DNA of 64,000 nt from Sinorhizobium fredii (GTDB lineage: Bacteria > Pseudomonadota > Alphaproteobacteria > Rhizobiales > Rhizobiaceae): contig NZ_CP024307.1 in assembly GCF_002944405.1 (NCBI RefSeq), positions 3,267,001-3,331,000 of the forward strand. Direction: 5' to 3'. The position numbers and the translations under genes were made by a program. Numbering within the stretch: position 1 is the first letter of the stretch; every line of letters starts with the position of its first letter. Below, in pieces: positions 51,601 to 60,715 of this stretch. The notes under the pieces are model-generated. The model ran no database searches. It was not told where the DNA came from and worked only from the letters and a program-made list of their open reading frames with translations.

Positions 51601-52521
51601 TCAGTATTTCGACGGCACATACAGTTCCGGTGGCAGTACTTTCCGCTCGTAGTCGGGATTGAAGACCCGCTCCGGCAACGCGATATCCGCATGCGGCACA
51701 TCCTCATACGGGATCTTCGTCAGCAGGTGGTCGATGCAGTTCAGACGCGCCCGCTTCTTGTCATTTGCCTCGACGATGTACCATGGCGCTTCCGGGATGT
51801 TGGTGCGGGCAAAAGTCTCTTCCTTGGCCTTGGTGTAGCCCTCCCAGCGCACCCGCGACTGCAGGTCCATGGGCGAAAGCTTCCACTGCTTCAGCGGATC
51901 ATGAATGCGCATCAGGAACCGCAACTGCTGCTCCTCGTCGGTGATCGAGAACCAGTATTTCACAAGCCGAATGCCGGAGCGCACCAGCATTCGCTCGAAT
52001 TCCGGAACGTCTCGGAAGAATTCCTCCACCTCGCCTTCCGTCGCGAAGCCCATCACCCGCTCGACACCGGAGCGGTTGTACCAGGAGCGGTCGAACAGCA
52101 CGATCTCGCCGCCGGCCGGCAGATGCGGAACGTATCGCTGGAAGTACCATTGCGTCTTTTCGCGGTCGGACGGTGCCGGAAGCGCCACCACCCGCACGAC
52201 GCGCGGGTTCAGCCGCTGTGTGATGCGCTTGATCGCGCCGCCCTTGCCGGCCGAATCGCGGCCCTCGAAAATCACCACGACCTTCTCTTTGTGATAGACG
52301 ACCCAATCCTGGAGCCTGATGAGTTCCGCCTGCAGGGACAGGAGGGCGCGGAAATAATCGGCTCGCGGAATCGTCGGGGGACGCGCCTTGCGATAAATCT
52401 TGCGGATCTCCTCCGTCAAGGCCGGTTCGGACAGTTCCAGCTCATAGTCCTCGTCGAGCGTATCGGTGAGCTCCGCTTCGAGCCAATCCAGGCGCTCAGT
52501 TTCGTCGTTCAGCTTCCCCAT
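51601..52521 (-). CDS. ppk2: Polyphosphate kinase 2 (class I PPK2)
   Basis: A 306-residue polyphosphate:nucleotide phosphotransferase that converts ADP or GDP to the triphosphate using polyphosphate (or the reverse). Walker A is FEGRDSAGKGGAIKR (about 86-100), and the second motif LFDRSWYNRSGVERVMGF gives the lid and Walker B. Length fits single-domain class I. The ATG at 52521 has GGAGGATAGC just before it, better than the ATG four codons upstream. It is divergent from the first of two paralogous basic proteins. Confidence 0.94.
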   Translation of the reverse strand: MGKLNDETERLDWLEAELTDTLDEDYELELSEPALTEEIRKIYRKARPPTIPRADYFRALLSLQAELIRLQDWVVYHKEKVVVIFEGRDSAGKGGAIKRITQRLNPRVVRVVALPAPSDREKTQWYFQRYVPHLPAGGEIVLFDRSWYNRSGVERVMGFATEGEVEEFFRDVPEFERMLVRSGIRLVKYWFSITDEEQQLRFLMRIHDPLKQWKLSPMDLQSRVRWEGYTKAKEETFARTNIPEAPWYIVEANDKKRARLNCIDHLLTKIPYEDVPHADIALPERVFNPDYERKVLPPELYVPSKY

Positions 52522-52662
52522 GCTATCCTCCATCCTTCAACCGGTGCGGCAGCATAGCATTTTCTTATGAGACTGATTTGACCGCGCCATGAACTCGCTA
52601 AAGCCCGCAGGAACCAGGACTTCTCCTCCGACGTTTCCCGACTGGCATCGAGGAGTACGACA

Positions 52663-53016
52663 ATGGCCAAGAAGAAGCAGCTTCCCAAGAAGATCGCAGG
52701 CGTGAAGGTTCCGAAGGGGCTTCGTCGGTCGAAGATATTGAGGAGCATGGTACGCAGCGACGTGGGCAGGGATGTACTGGCCAAGGCCATCACCGCCGGG
52801 GCCGGAGCCGCCGCAGCGGTACTGGTCGACCACCGTGACGACGTTTTCGACGCCAGAACCGCGAAGAAGGGTAGGAAGGCAGTCGGGTTGGCGCGCCGGG
52901 CAATGCAAAGCGGCTTTTCGGCAGCGATGGACGCGATGAAGGATTCCGTATTTCCCGAGACTCACAAGCCGAAGAAAGCCAAGAGCAAAACCCAAAGGCG
53001 GGCAGTTGTCCATTAG
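52663..53016 (+). CDS. Basic small protein, paralogue of 53043 gene product (candidate polyP-associated)
   Basis: A 117-residue Lys/Arg-rich protein (MAKKKQLPKKIAGVKVPKGL...). It shares with the next gene's product the pattern KKK..PK.IAGVK.PK..R.SK.LRS, then GRD.LA...TAGAGAAAAVL, followed by a basic linker and a C-terminal helix. The hydrophobic Ala/Gly stretch (TAGAGAAAAVLV) is flanked by charged segments, so it could be amphipathic. I know no named domain. Between PPK2 and CYTH-CHAD genes, a polyphosphate-binding role is suggested but unproven. Confidence 0.78.
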   Translation: MAKKKQLPKKIAGVKVPKGLRRSKILRSMVRSDVGRDVLAKAITAGAGAAAAVLVDHRDDVFDARTAKKGRKAVGLARRAMQSGFSAAMDAMKDSVFPETHKPKKAKSKTQRRAVVH

Positions 53017-53023
53017 ACCGGCG

Positions 53024-53050
53024 TCGACGAGCAAAGTTTTGCTCAGTCGT
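53024..53050. terminator. Bidirectional terminator between the paralogues
   Basis: GACGAGCAA (53026-53034) pairs with TTGCTC-A-GTC (53039-53048; one bulged A). It lies between two convergent genes and overlaps the end of the minus-strand one; T residues follow on one side. Confidence 0.45.
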
Positions 53051-53732
53051 CATCGCTTGTCCGGTTACCCTTGCTGTTGACTTCCGGCACCAGGGACTGT
53101 CGGGGCACGATCAGTCCCGAGGGGAGCTCGGGGTCATCTTGCCGCTCGCCGCCGCTCACATAGTCATATACGTCGGCTGCACCCACTTGTGCCGCCCGCG
53201 CCAGGCCGACGCCCAACAGCCGCGCCGCGATCAGCGGGTGTTCGCGGATCAGCACGGAAATTGCTCGCACGCTCGCCGCGACGATGACGCGCGAGGTGAA
53301 CTTGTCGCCGTACTGGCGTACCAGGAACCCTTCGATGGACTTAAGCCCGCCCCCTTTTTCTTCGTCATCGCGCCACGCCTCATCCTGATCGGCGCCGTCC
53401 GCTGGCAAGGGCGCCGGTTTGTAGCGCCGTTTCGGCGGATCGGCGTCTCGGATCACTTCCCTTGCAGCCGAAAACGCGGTCTCCAAAGCATTCGCCCAAA
53501 GCCCGGCGGATCGGGCACCCTTTCGGGTCACGGTTTTGGCGACCGCGGTCACCTTCTGCTGCTTTCCGATCAGCACTGCCGCCGCCGCACCCGCGCCGGC
53601 AGTCAACGAGTGGGCGAGCAGGTCACGCCCGGGGCTGGTCTTCATCAAGCTGCGGAGCATCTTTGATTTGCGCCAAGCCTTGGGGATCTTCACACCCGCG
53701 ATCTCTTTGGGAAGCCGCTTCTTCTTGCCCAT
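53043..53732 (-). CDS. Basic protein, larger paralogue (candidate polyP-associated)
   Basis: A 229-residue protein whose first ~80 residues match the 117-residue neighbour (MGKKKRLPKEIAGVKIPKAW, GRDLLAHSLTAGAGAAAAVL). The C-terminal extension (about 135-210) is helical, with VIVAASVRAISVLIREHPL and LGVGLARAAQVGAADVYDYV. Convergent with its paralogue and 94 bp upstream of the CYTH-CHAD gene on the same strand, so probably co-transcribed with it. Function unknown; a granule-associated or PPK2-linked role is inferred from context. Confidence 0.78.
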   Translation of the reverse strand: MGKKKRLPKEIAGVKIPKAWRKSKMLRSLMKTSPGRDLLAHSLTAGAGAAAAVLIGKQQKVTAVAKTVTRKGARSAGLWANALETAFSAAREVIRDADPPKRRYKPAPLPADGADQDEAWRDDEEKGGGLKSIEGFLVRQYGDKFTSRVIVAASVRAISVLIREHPLIAARLLGVGLARAAQVGAADVYDYVSGGERQDDPELPSGLIVPRQSLVPEVNSKGNRTSDDD

Positions 53733-53826
53733 CGTCGCCTCCTTGCTCTCACAAACGAAGAGAGACGATCGGGGTTCCAGCCGCAGGCCCGGATAAGGAA
53801 ATTCGCGTCGCTCGGAACGCTATGCC

Positions 53827-55275
53827 TCAGCGCCAGAAACGCCTCGTGTCGACAAATATATCGTGGGCTTCACCGGCAGCATGCAGGAGCTTTTCCTTGT
53901 CGTCCGCACTGAACGGTTCTGTATCCGCGACCTCTGAAAGCTGCAGCTTCAACAGCATGTCGGGAGCGGTGGCGAGATCGTTCAGACTGCCGAGGTGATC
54001 CTGAAGTCCCCCCATCGCGACGATGAACCTCTTGTGGCGCTTGGTTTCCTGCTTGCTTTCATAAAGGGGGCCAAAAAACTCCGCCGCATAGCGCAGTTTC
54101 TTTGCCGTAATGCGCACTTCATGGCGGGTCTCATCATCCAAATCGATCAGATTGCTGCCGCCTTTCGCCACCTTCTTCCAAAGCTTGTCGAGCATCCTGG
54201 AGGCGAATTGCCTCGCCGGCTGGGCGAGCAAGGCCTGGCCGGCCTCGTCGCTTCGCCAGTCTCTGATCGAAATCCATTCGACTAGGTCGATCATCAGGGC
54301 GCGGGCGCGGACGGAGGAAAGCGCGGCTCCTGCCGCGCCATAGGCGTCGCTGCGGGCCTCCTGCAGACAGCGCAAAAGCTCTTCGCCTGTCGTGTTCTTG
54401 ATCATGACGTCGATATTGCGCGCATCGCCAAGCTCCGAGGCAAGCCAGCGTAGCTCATCGCGCAGATGATCGAACCTGCTATCCGTGAAAAGCGATTTAC
54501 AGATGGAGAAAAGCGAGCGCAGTCGACGCAGGGCCACACGCGCCTGATGCAAAGCTTCGGTATCGCGAGACCATGACAGGACCATTTCATTGAGGCGAAA
54601 CTGCTTGAGGCAGGCTGACGCAATGCGCACGAACACCGTCGCAGTATTCATATCGGCAGCGAGTGGCGTAACACTCGCCTTGACGGCACCACGCGCAGGA
54701 CCAATCAGACGGTAGCCGCGATCCGCTTTGGTCAGCACCCCGATCGAAGCCGGCGTGATCAGATTGAGTTTTCTGATCAGGGCAAACAACGCCGTCGGGG
54801 AACCCGCCTTCCTTTCCAACTCGATTTCGCAGAGCGGTGCCTCGCGATCCGCTGCAAGGACTTTTCCGACGTCCATGGCGACGTCGATCGTCGCGTCGCC
54901 TTCCGTGATGCTCCAACGATGCCGCTTGACGTGAACCTCGAACAGCGGCGCGAGCCTTTCGGCCACCCCGGCAAGCTGGGCCTGTATCTGCGGATCGTCG
55001 AGAACAGGCGTGTCGTCGGCAATTGGCCGTGACCATTCTTCACGCGTGAGAGCTTCGGCCGCCGAGCCGTCGCCGGATTTGACGATCTGGGTCCGTTCAT
55101 TCCCGCATTGCCGGATGCATAGCGACAACCCGCGCTGAGACAGGTCCCATTCGTCGGTATCATAATAAACGGACCTCTGCCGACGAATGGTGGGGGTGCA
55201 GGCGAAGGGATTCTCCTTCAGAAGCAACGATGCCCCCCCTTGGGCCAGCTCAAGCTTGAGTTCCGTTTCCTGCAT
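53827..55275 (-). CDS. CYTH and CHAD domain protein
   Basis: A 482-residue protein with an N-terminal CYTH (triphosphate tunnel) domain and a C-terminal CHAD domain. The ExExK signature is at residues 3-7 (ETELK), and the CHAD domain (about 215-470) has the expected basic helices (HQARVALRRLRSLFSICKSL, HEVRITAKKLRYAAEFFG). CYTH hydrolyses inorganic triphosphate; CHAD binds polyphosphate and targets proteins to granules. The ATG at 55275 follows AGGGGG. It is downstream of the larger basic paralogue gene and the polyP theme is consistent. Confidence 0.93.
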   Translation of the reverse strand: MQETELKLELAQGGASLLLKENPFACTPTIRRQRSVYYDTDEWDLSQRGLSLCIRQCGNERTQIVKSGDGSAAEALTREEWSRPIADDTPVLDDPQIQAQLAGVAERLAPLFEVHVKRHRWSITEGDATIDVAMDVGKVLAADREAPLCEIELERKAGSPTALFALIRKLNLITPASIGVLTKADRGYRLIGPARGAVKASVTPLAADMNTATVFVRIASACLKQFRLNEMVLSWSRDTEALHQARVALRRLRSLFSICKSLFTDSRFDHLRDELRWLASELGDARNIDVMIKNTTGEELLRCLQEARSDAYGAAGAALSSVRARALMIDLVEWISIRDWRSDEAGQALLAQPARQFASRMLDKLWKKVAKGGSNLIDLDDETRHEVRITAKKLRYAAEFFGPLYESKQETKRHKRFIVAMGGLQDHLGSLNDLATAPDMLLKLQLSEVADTEPFSADDKEKLLHAAGEAHDIFVDTRRFWR

Positions 55276-55490
55276 AGTCCCCCTCGGTGCGGCTTCCCTC
55301 TGCAAAGCTGGCAAGCATTGGATAGTCCGTTAAAAAGCTGTCACAAACAATCCTTCCGGCCCGTGCCAGCTCTGGCGCGGGCACCACTCGCCGCGATGCT
55401 GCTCCGCTTCGACACCCGAAAACGGCGAGGCCATCCGGGTATTCGTCTGGCAGATAAGACAAGGGGCACGTCGACAGCTCTCGATGCTGG

Positions 55491-56829
55491 TCAAGGATGA
55501 ATTGTCGCGGCATTCCCGGCCTCGTCGGCCGTACCGGCCGCATAGGCTGTCGATAGCCGTCGGTAATATGGGAATCTCAGCGCAAGAATCGTCACCACCA
55601 CGCCGATCGCACCCGCAAGTGTAAAGACCAAACGCGATGCCTCGCGCCGGACCCATCCCGAACCATCCGCCTATGGTATCGGCCCCTGCCCCGTCGGTCA
55701 TGAACGGAATGACCACGAACTGGGTCAGCGGACCGATCAGGAAGGCGGTCAGCGGCGAAGCGGCCTCTTCGACCGACTGGGCAAAGCCGAAGACGCGTCC
55801 CTGGCGTTCCAGGGGCACCACTTTCTGCAGGACGGTTGCTCGGCCGCTTCGGCATAGGGCGCCAACAGCATCCAGGTGAAGCAACCGCCCGCCAGCAGCC
55901 AGACCGAGGACTGGATCGTGAAGACGCAGCACACCGACCAGGTGATGAGATTGACCAGCAGCAATGTGCGCAGCGGATTCTTGCCCAAACCGCTCTTCGA
56001 TATGACGATGCCGCTGATGATGAAAGCGGTCGAGAGCACGCCGAACAGCAGTCCCACATCTGCACCGATACGAGCGAGAGGCCATAGGCATCCAGCAGCG
56101 CCATGAAAATGCCACCCAGGAAATTGTTGAACGTGGCAAAGAAGATCAGCGCGAATAGCCCCGGCACGGCGGCAATCACCGCAATCGTTCCTCGATGTCG
56201 ACGCGCTTGGGTTCGGCGGGGTGACCGGGCGCGGCTCCCAAACGCCGCTCATCGACATGAATGAAGGCAAGGTGCGCAAAGGCCAGGAAGGTGAAAACGA
56301 GGGCGAAAGCCAGCGACGCCACCATTCCGCCCCAAGCGACCAGAAAGCCGCTGATCACCGAGGTGGTGAGAAAGCCGATACCGGTCACCATGCCGACGAG
56401 ACCATTGGCCTTGTCCCTCCTATCCTCGGGAATGAGCACGGTGACCAGTGTCGGCAGGGCGATGGAGCGAATATTGCCGGCAATGACGCCGAGCATCACC
56501 AAAAGCACGAAAACCCAAAGGTGAACGCCATAGGGATTGGCGAAGGCCGCCTGCGGCGACATCAAGAGCAGCGCCAGGGACAGTACATAGAAGCCCGCCG
56601 ACACCACGCTCGAGCCGAGCATGGCCAGCTTCTTGGGATTGTGGTCGACTATGCTGCAGAGCCAGAAGCCGAAGCCGGATGTGAACACGAGGTAGACACC
56701 GGCGATCATGCCGGTCGCAAACACGGATTGCGTTTCGATATAGACCCAGAAGGTCAGCGCGAACCAGACCGTGAAGTTGGTGATGTTGGCGATCAGGTTG
56801 TTGCCGAGAAGATGGTAAAACGGACGCAT
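55491..56829 (-). pseudogene. MFS transporter gene with four frameshifts
   Basis: The N-terminal half reads cleanly from 56829 (MRPFYHLLGNNLIANITNFT, several transmembrane segments) to a stop at 56176. The rest of the transporter is spread over three other frames: AAVPGLFALIFFATFNNFLG, then FGVLSTAFIISGIVISKSG, then QSVEEAASPLTAFLIGPLTQ, then VFTLAGAIGVVVTILALRFP, ending at 55491. Single-base changes near 56178, 56054 and 55836 (deletions) and 55631 (insertion) would restore one ~440-residue MFS protein. Either a decaying gene or assembly errors in short homopolymers. Confidence 0.82.
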
Positions 56830-56869
56830 CGGCCTCTCCCTGTTGGCCCGGCCCTGCGTAGCTAGGGTG

Positions 56870-57361
56870 TGGAACCCCGATGTTCAATCCATTGCCAGGA
56901 TGGCCACAGTCCGCCACGGCGAGGCGTCAGCAGTTCGGCTAACTCCAGCCTCATGCCGACCCGGACGCCGCGATCAGTGAAATCTGGGACGCCGACGTGC
57001 GAAGGGCCTTTCGGCGCGCCGCGCGGCACCTTGCGTGCGGTCGTCTGACCGGAACTCTTCGTGCTGGTGTCCATCGGCATCCTCGCCGGATTCGCATCGG
57101 TTACGCCGCGGCAATGGTCATTTCCCAGGCGGTGGTCGATGGTAGCGGCATTGCCATGCCGGTCGGATTCGCTCGCGAAGACATCGCCTTCGCAGTGACG
57201 TTGCTCGGCTTCTCGGCACTGATCGCATCCGTGCCCGCCATCCTTGCCTACCGCCAGTCTCCGGCCTCCGCCCTTCGCGGCTGAGCGGGCAACCTTTCCC
57301 TGGCAGGCCGACCATTCTGCGCCCCCGCCTGGGTTCTTATGATGTTGGAACCTCGATGCTC
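56870..57361. repeat. Imperfect 16-bp direct repeat flanking the remnant
   Basis: TGGAACCCCGATGTTC (56870-56885) and TGGAACCTCGATGCTC (57346-57361) match at 14 of 16 positions. They bracket the permease remnant. Could be deletion scars or chance. Confidence 0.35.
57043..57284 (+). pseudogene. C-terminal remnant of an FtsX-type ABC permease
   Basis: The frame ending at 57284 encodes [20 protein letters not shown] and later [20 protein letters not shown], the typical last transmembrane segment and 'YRxSPAxALR' ending of FtsX/MacB-like permeases. A different frame just upstream (about 57052-57110) gives ELFVLVSIGILAGFASV, another membrane segment, so a frameshift separates them. No start codon or ATPase partner is present. 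Confidence 0.5.
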
Positions 57362-57466
57362 GGAAAGCCGACCTCGCGTGGCTATCGAATCTCTGCATGC
57401 CCTTACTGGGAAATTGCACGGCCCAACGCCATATTCAGGCAGCAGATCCATGACGGAGACAGGGCA

Positions 57467-57910
57467 ATGACCTACGCTAAGACTGCCGAGGCGGTCAGGA
57501 ATCTCACACCCGAGCAGTATCGTGTGACCCAGCAGAACGGCACCGAGAGGCCCTTCACGGGGGAGTACAATGACAACAAAAGGCCGGGGATCTATGTCGA
57601 CATCGTTTCCGGCGAACCGCTGTTCGCCTCGTCCGACAAATTCGATTCCGGCTGCGGCTGGCCGAGCTTCACCAAGCCGATCGTGGAGGAGAATGTCGAG
57701 GAACTGAGGGATGATTCCTACGGCATGGTCCGCACCGAGGTGCGCTCGAAGCATGGGGACAGTCACCTCGGCCATGTCTTTCCCGACGGCCCGAAGGATC
57801 GCGGCGGCTTACGTTATTGCATCAATTCCGCCGCGCTGCGCTTCATTCCGCGCGAGGAGATGGAGGCCGCGGGTTACGGCGCCTATCTCAACCAGGTGGA
57901 GGACATCTGA
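57467..57910 (+). CDS. msrB: Peptide-methionine (R)-S-oxide reductase
   Basis: MsrB reduces methionine-R-sulfoxide in proteins. The 147-residue chain has the catalytic Cys in [11 protein letters not shown] and the resolving Cys in [10 protein letters not shown]. The usual zinc CxxC pairs of MsrB are absent, so this is a zinc-free form. The ATG at 57467 gives the family N-terminus ([20 protein letters not shown]). It ends exactly one base before the msrA ATG; both repair enzymes are co-transcribed. Confidence 0.95.
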   Translation: MTYAKTAEAVRNLTPEQYRVTQQNGTERPFTGEYNDNKRPGIYVDIVSGEPLFASSDKFDSGCGWPSFTKPIVEENVEELRDDSYGMVRTEVRSKHGDSHLGHVFPDGPKDRGGLRYCINSAALRFIPREEMEAAGYGAYLNQVEDI

Positions 57911-58417
57911 ATGACCGAGAAAGCTGTATTGGCTGGTGGCTGCTTCTGGGGAATGCAGGACCTCATCCGCAAGCTCCCCGGCGTCGTCGAGACCCGCGTG
58001 GGCTATACCGGCGGCGATGTGCCGAATGCGACCTACCGCAACCACGGCACCCACGCCGAGGGCATCGAGATCATCTTCGATCCGGGTAAGATCAGCTACC
58101 GGCGGATTCTGGAGTTTTTCTTCCAGATCCACGATCCGACCACGAAAAACCGGCAGGGCAACGACATCGGCATGTCCTACCGCTCGGCGATCTACTATGC
58201 CGACGACGAGCAGAAGCGCATTGCCGAGGACACCATCGCAGACGTCGACGCTTCCGGCCGATGGCCGGGAAAGGTGGTGACCGAAGTCGAACCGGCGGGG
58301 GATTTCTGGGAGGCGGAGCCGGAGCACCAGGACTATCTGGAGCGCTACCCAAACGGCTACACCTGCCACTTCCCGCGCTCCGACTGGGTCTTGCCCCGTC
58401 GCTCGGCGGCCGAATAG
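57911..58417 (+). CDS. msrA: Peptide-methionine (S)-S-oxide reductase
   Basis: MsrA reduces methionine-S-sulfoxide. The 168-residue protein carries the catalytic [10 protein letters not shown] near the N-terminus, [16 protein letters not shown] and EGIEIIFDP, all family hallmarks. It begins directly after msrB with no gap, so the two stereospecific reductases form a two-gene operon. It converges on the cyclase-TPR gene. Confidence 0.96.
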   Translation: MTEKAVLAGGCFWGMQDLIRKLPGVVETRVGYTGGDVPNATYRNHGTHAEGIEIIFDPGKISYRRILEFFFQIHDPTTKNRQGNDIGMSYRSAIYYADDEQKRIAEDTIADVDASGRWPGKVVTEVEPAGDFWEAEPEHQDYLERYPNGYTCHFPRSDWVLPRRSAAE

Positions 58418-58471
58418 GCGGCCGTGTAGCTCCCGCCGCCGCATCCGAGCGCGGGCGCGCAGGCTGATTGC

Positions 58472-60385
58472 CTACAGCAATGGTCCGGAGCGAGGCTGTG
58501 GCAAGCCGCTTGTCGCGTCTGGCGCTTTGGCTTCCGCAAGCTGCGACAGGAAACGATCCATGAGCGGGGAAGCGCCGAAGCGACGATAGACGCGCTCTTC
58601 GGCGAGTGAAAACTGAGGATTGACGTTCGTCAGCTGCGCCATCGCCCGCTGCGCGCCTGGCGCGTCTCCCCGCTGGGTCAGGACTGCCGTATGTATCAGG
58701 AGGCAATCCGCCTCGCGCGGCGCGCGGATTAGGCATTCCCGCAAGACCTGGTCGGCCTCGTCGATGCGGCCGGCAGCATAGAGAGCCTGGCCGTAGACAT
58801 AGGTGTAATACTCGGGCGCCATCGGATGCAGCCGCCGGGCGCGCTCGGCGTTGCTGACCGCCTCCTCATAGCTCCCGAAGCGGACCTGCGCCTTGGCCAG
58901 CGCCATCAGGCTGTCCGGGTCGTTCGGGTTGAGTTCGACCGCACGCTCCGCGGCCTGAATGGCGCTGGCGTAGTCGCCGGCGACCGAAAGGCCGAAGCTC
59001 AGAGCCTGATAGCCTACGGCGAGATTGGGGTCGAGGCGAACGGCTTGGCGCGCCTCGCTGAGCCCCGTTTCCACGTCGATCCGAGTCGCCCTGCCGCTGA
59101 GGTTCTGTGCGAAGTCGACGATATAGGTCATGCCGAGATTGGCGCGCGCTGTGGCATAGCGGGGATCGAGTTCGAGGGCACGATGAAGCAGCGCACGCGC
59201 CGCAAGCAGCGCCTCGGCATCCCTCGATCCGTGTTTATAGCGGTCCCGCGCCTGCAGCACGAGATCGTAGGCCTGAAGATTTTCGGTCGGCCGTTCAGCC
59301 GCGTTCGATACTTCCGACGCGCGCACATAGGACACGAGATGCGAGACGATCTCGGCCGTCAGATCGGTCTGCAGCGCAAAGACGTCCTCGACGCGGCGGT
59401 CGTAGGTGCGCGACCAGAGATGGGCGCCGCTGCGCGCGTCGATCAACTGTGCCACCACGCGAAGCTGGTCGCCGGCGCGCCTGGCGCTGCCTTCCACCAC
59501 ATAGCCGGCCCCGAGCCTTTCTCCGATCCTGCGGATGTCCTCCGCCTGACCGCGCAGCGCAAAGGTCGAGTTGCGTGCGATGACCTGAAGGTCGGGATTT
59601 CGCGCTAGGTTGGCGATGATGTCCTCGGTCAGCCCGTCGGCGAAATAGGCCTGGTCGGTATCGCCACTCATGTTGTCGAAAGGCAGCACCGCAACGGTCG
59701 GCCGCGCATCTGCGGGCTCGGCGCCTGTCAGACGCACAATTCTGCCGGTCACATCCGCACCGATCGCCCGCAATGCGGGCACCTGAGTGAAAGCGGCGAC
59801 GGCGACGAGCGCCGCAGCCCCCACCGCAAAAGGCAAAGCGGCACGCCGGCGGAGCGTAAACCTCCGTGTCCAGCCCCGGCCGCTCGCCTCTTCCGGCTCG
59901 AGCCGAACGGCGTAGACGGCGAGCGGCTCGGCGATGTTCTTGGCCTGCCTTCGCCCGACACTGTAGAAAAGCTTGCTGCGCCTCCGGTCGGCGCTGCGGA
60001 CCACGGCCTCGCTGACGAATATGCTCGCCGGCGCTGCCATGGCCTCCAGTCGGGAAGCGACGTTGACGCCATCGCCGAACATGTCGCCATTGTCTTCTAT
60101 GACGTCACCGAGGTTGATGCCGAGCCGCATTTGGAACGGCCGCTCGGCAAAGCCGTTTTGGATCTCGATCGCCGCATCGAGCGCCTCGTTGACGCTTGGG
60201 AAGGTCGCCAGAAAGCCGTCACCGGTGGTCTTGAAGGTGCGACCGCCATGTTTCTCGACGGTTGGTATGATCAGTTCGCTGAAGGTGGCGCGCAGGGCCG
60301 CGTAGGTCGAGGACTCGTCCTCGGACATCAGCCGGCTGTAGCCTACGATGTCGCCTGCAATGATTGCTGCTAGTTTGCGTTCCAT
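58472..60385 (-). CDS. Adenylate/guanylate cyclase-domain protein with TPR repeats
   Basis: A 637-residue protein. Residues 1-165 are a class III nucleotide cyclase domain with both metal Asp residues (D12 in AGDIVGYSRL, D56 in TTGDGFLATF) and the NxxxR transition-state motif (GVNVASRLEA). A transmembrane segment (about 182-200) leads to a TolB/FlgO-like domain (VAVLPFDNMSGDTDQAYFAD) at about 230-360, then TPR repeats to ~600 (ALELDPRYATARANLG, AVELNPNDPDSLMALAKAQV). Rhizobia carry many such cyclases. The ATG at 60385 gives the conserved MERKLAAIIAGD start. Confidence 0.9.
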   Translation of the reverse strand: MERKLAAIIAGDIVGYSRLMSEDESSTYAALRATFSELIIPTVEKHGGRTFKTTGDGFLATFPSVNEALDAAIEIQNGFAERPFQMRLGINLGDVIEDNGDMFGDGVNVASRLEAMAAPASIFVSEAVVRSADRRRSKLFYSVGRRQAKNIAEPLAVYAVRLEPEEASGRGWTRRFTLRRRAALPFAVGAAALVAVAAFTQVPALRAIGADVTGRIVRLTGAEPADARPTVAVLPFDNMSGDTDQAYFADGLTEDIIANLARNPDLQVIARNSTFALRGQAEDIRRIGERLGAGYVVEGSARRAGDQLRVVAQLIDARSGAHLWSRTYDRRVEDVFALQTDLTAEIVSHLVSYVRASEVSNAAERPTENLQAYDLVLQARDRYKHGSRDAEALLAARALLHRALELDPRYATARANLGMTYIVDFAQNLSGRATRIDVETGLSEARQAVRLDPNLAVGYQALSFGLSVAGDYASAIQAAERAVELNPNDPDSLMALAKAQVRFGSYEEAVSNAERARRLHPMAPEYYTYVYGQALYAAGRIDEADQVLRECLIRAPREADCLLIHTAVLTQRGDAPGAQRAMAQLTNVNPQFSLAEERVYRRFGASPLMDRFLSQLAEAKAPDATSGLPQPRSGPLL

Positions 60386-60618
60386 CACGAGCCTCGTCAG
60401 ACGCATCTATATGGCACCGTCCTTGCCCGTCCACTCAAAACTCCGTGTGCGCACGCGTTCCCTCGCGGGGCGTCTTGCGACCACAGCGCCGCCGTCCGTC
60501 AACCGGCGGTGGTTTGCGGATCGCTTGCCAAACGACCGGACACGAGCCTTCACCCGGAACGAGGACGGAACCTATCGCGGCTCGCGAGGTTGGTCGGACT
60601 GAGCAGGAGGATATAGCG

Positions 60619-60666
60619 ATGGCCAAATGCGACCAGTGCGGCAACGGGTGTTTCCGTGCCCCTTGA
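60619..60666 (+). pseudogene. Truncated start of a small Cys-rich gene
   Basis: After a perfect GGAGG ribosome-binding site the ORF reads MAKCDQCGNGCFRAP and stops after 15 codons. The first nine residues match the beginning of a small Cys-rich protein I recognise in rhizobia (MAKCDQCGN...), so this looks like its 5' end with the rest lost. The gap 60386-60715 holds nothing else. Confidence 0.5.
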
Positions 60667-60715
60667 TGCTAAGATGCTTACCCGAGTGCCCACGAGCTGA
60701 GGAAAGGCCGTCCTC

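Larger units (their letters stand above)
56830..57466. other. Region without an intact gene
   Basis: 637 bp between the MFS pseudogene and msrB. It holds a remnant of an ABC permease gene (57043-57284) and an imperfect direct repeat at its edges; nothing else is recognisable. Confidence 0.6.

Noticed and set aside
51588..51604. TTGAT...ATCAG, resembling an FNR/FixK box near the PPK2 gene end
   Set aside because: Spacing is six rather than four bases and the second half-site is imperfect; location is downstream of both neighbours.
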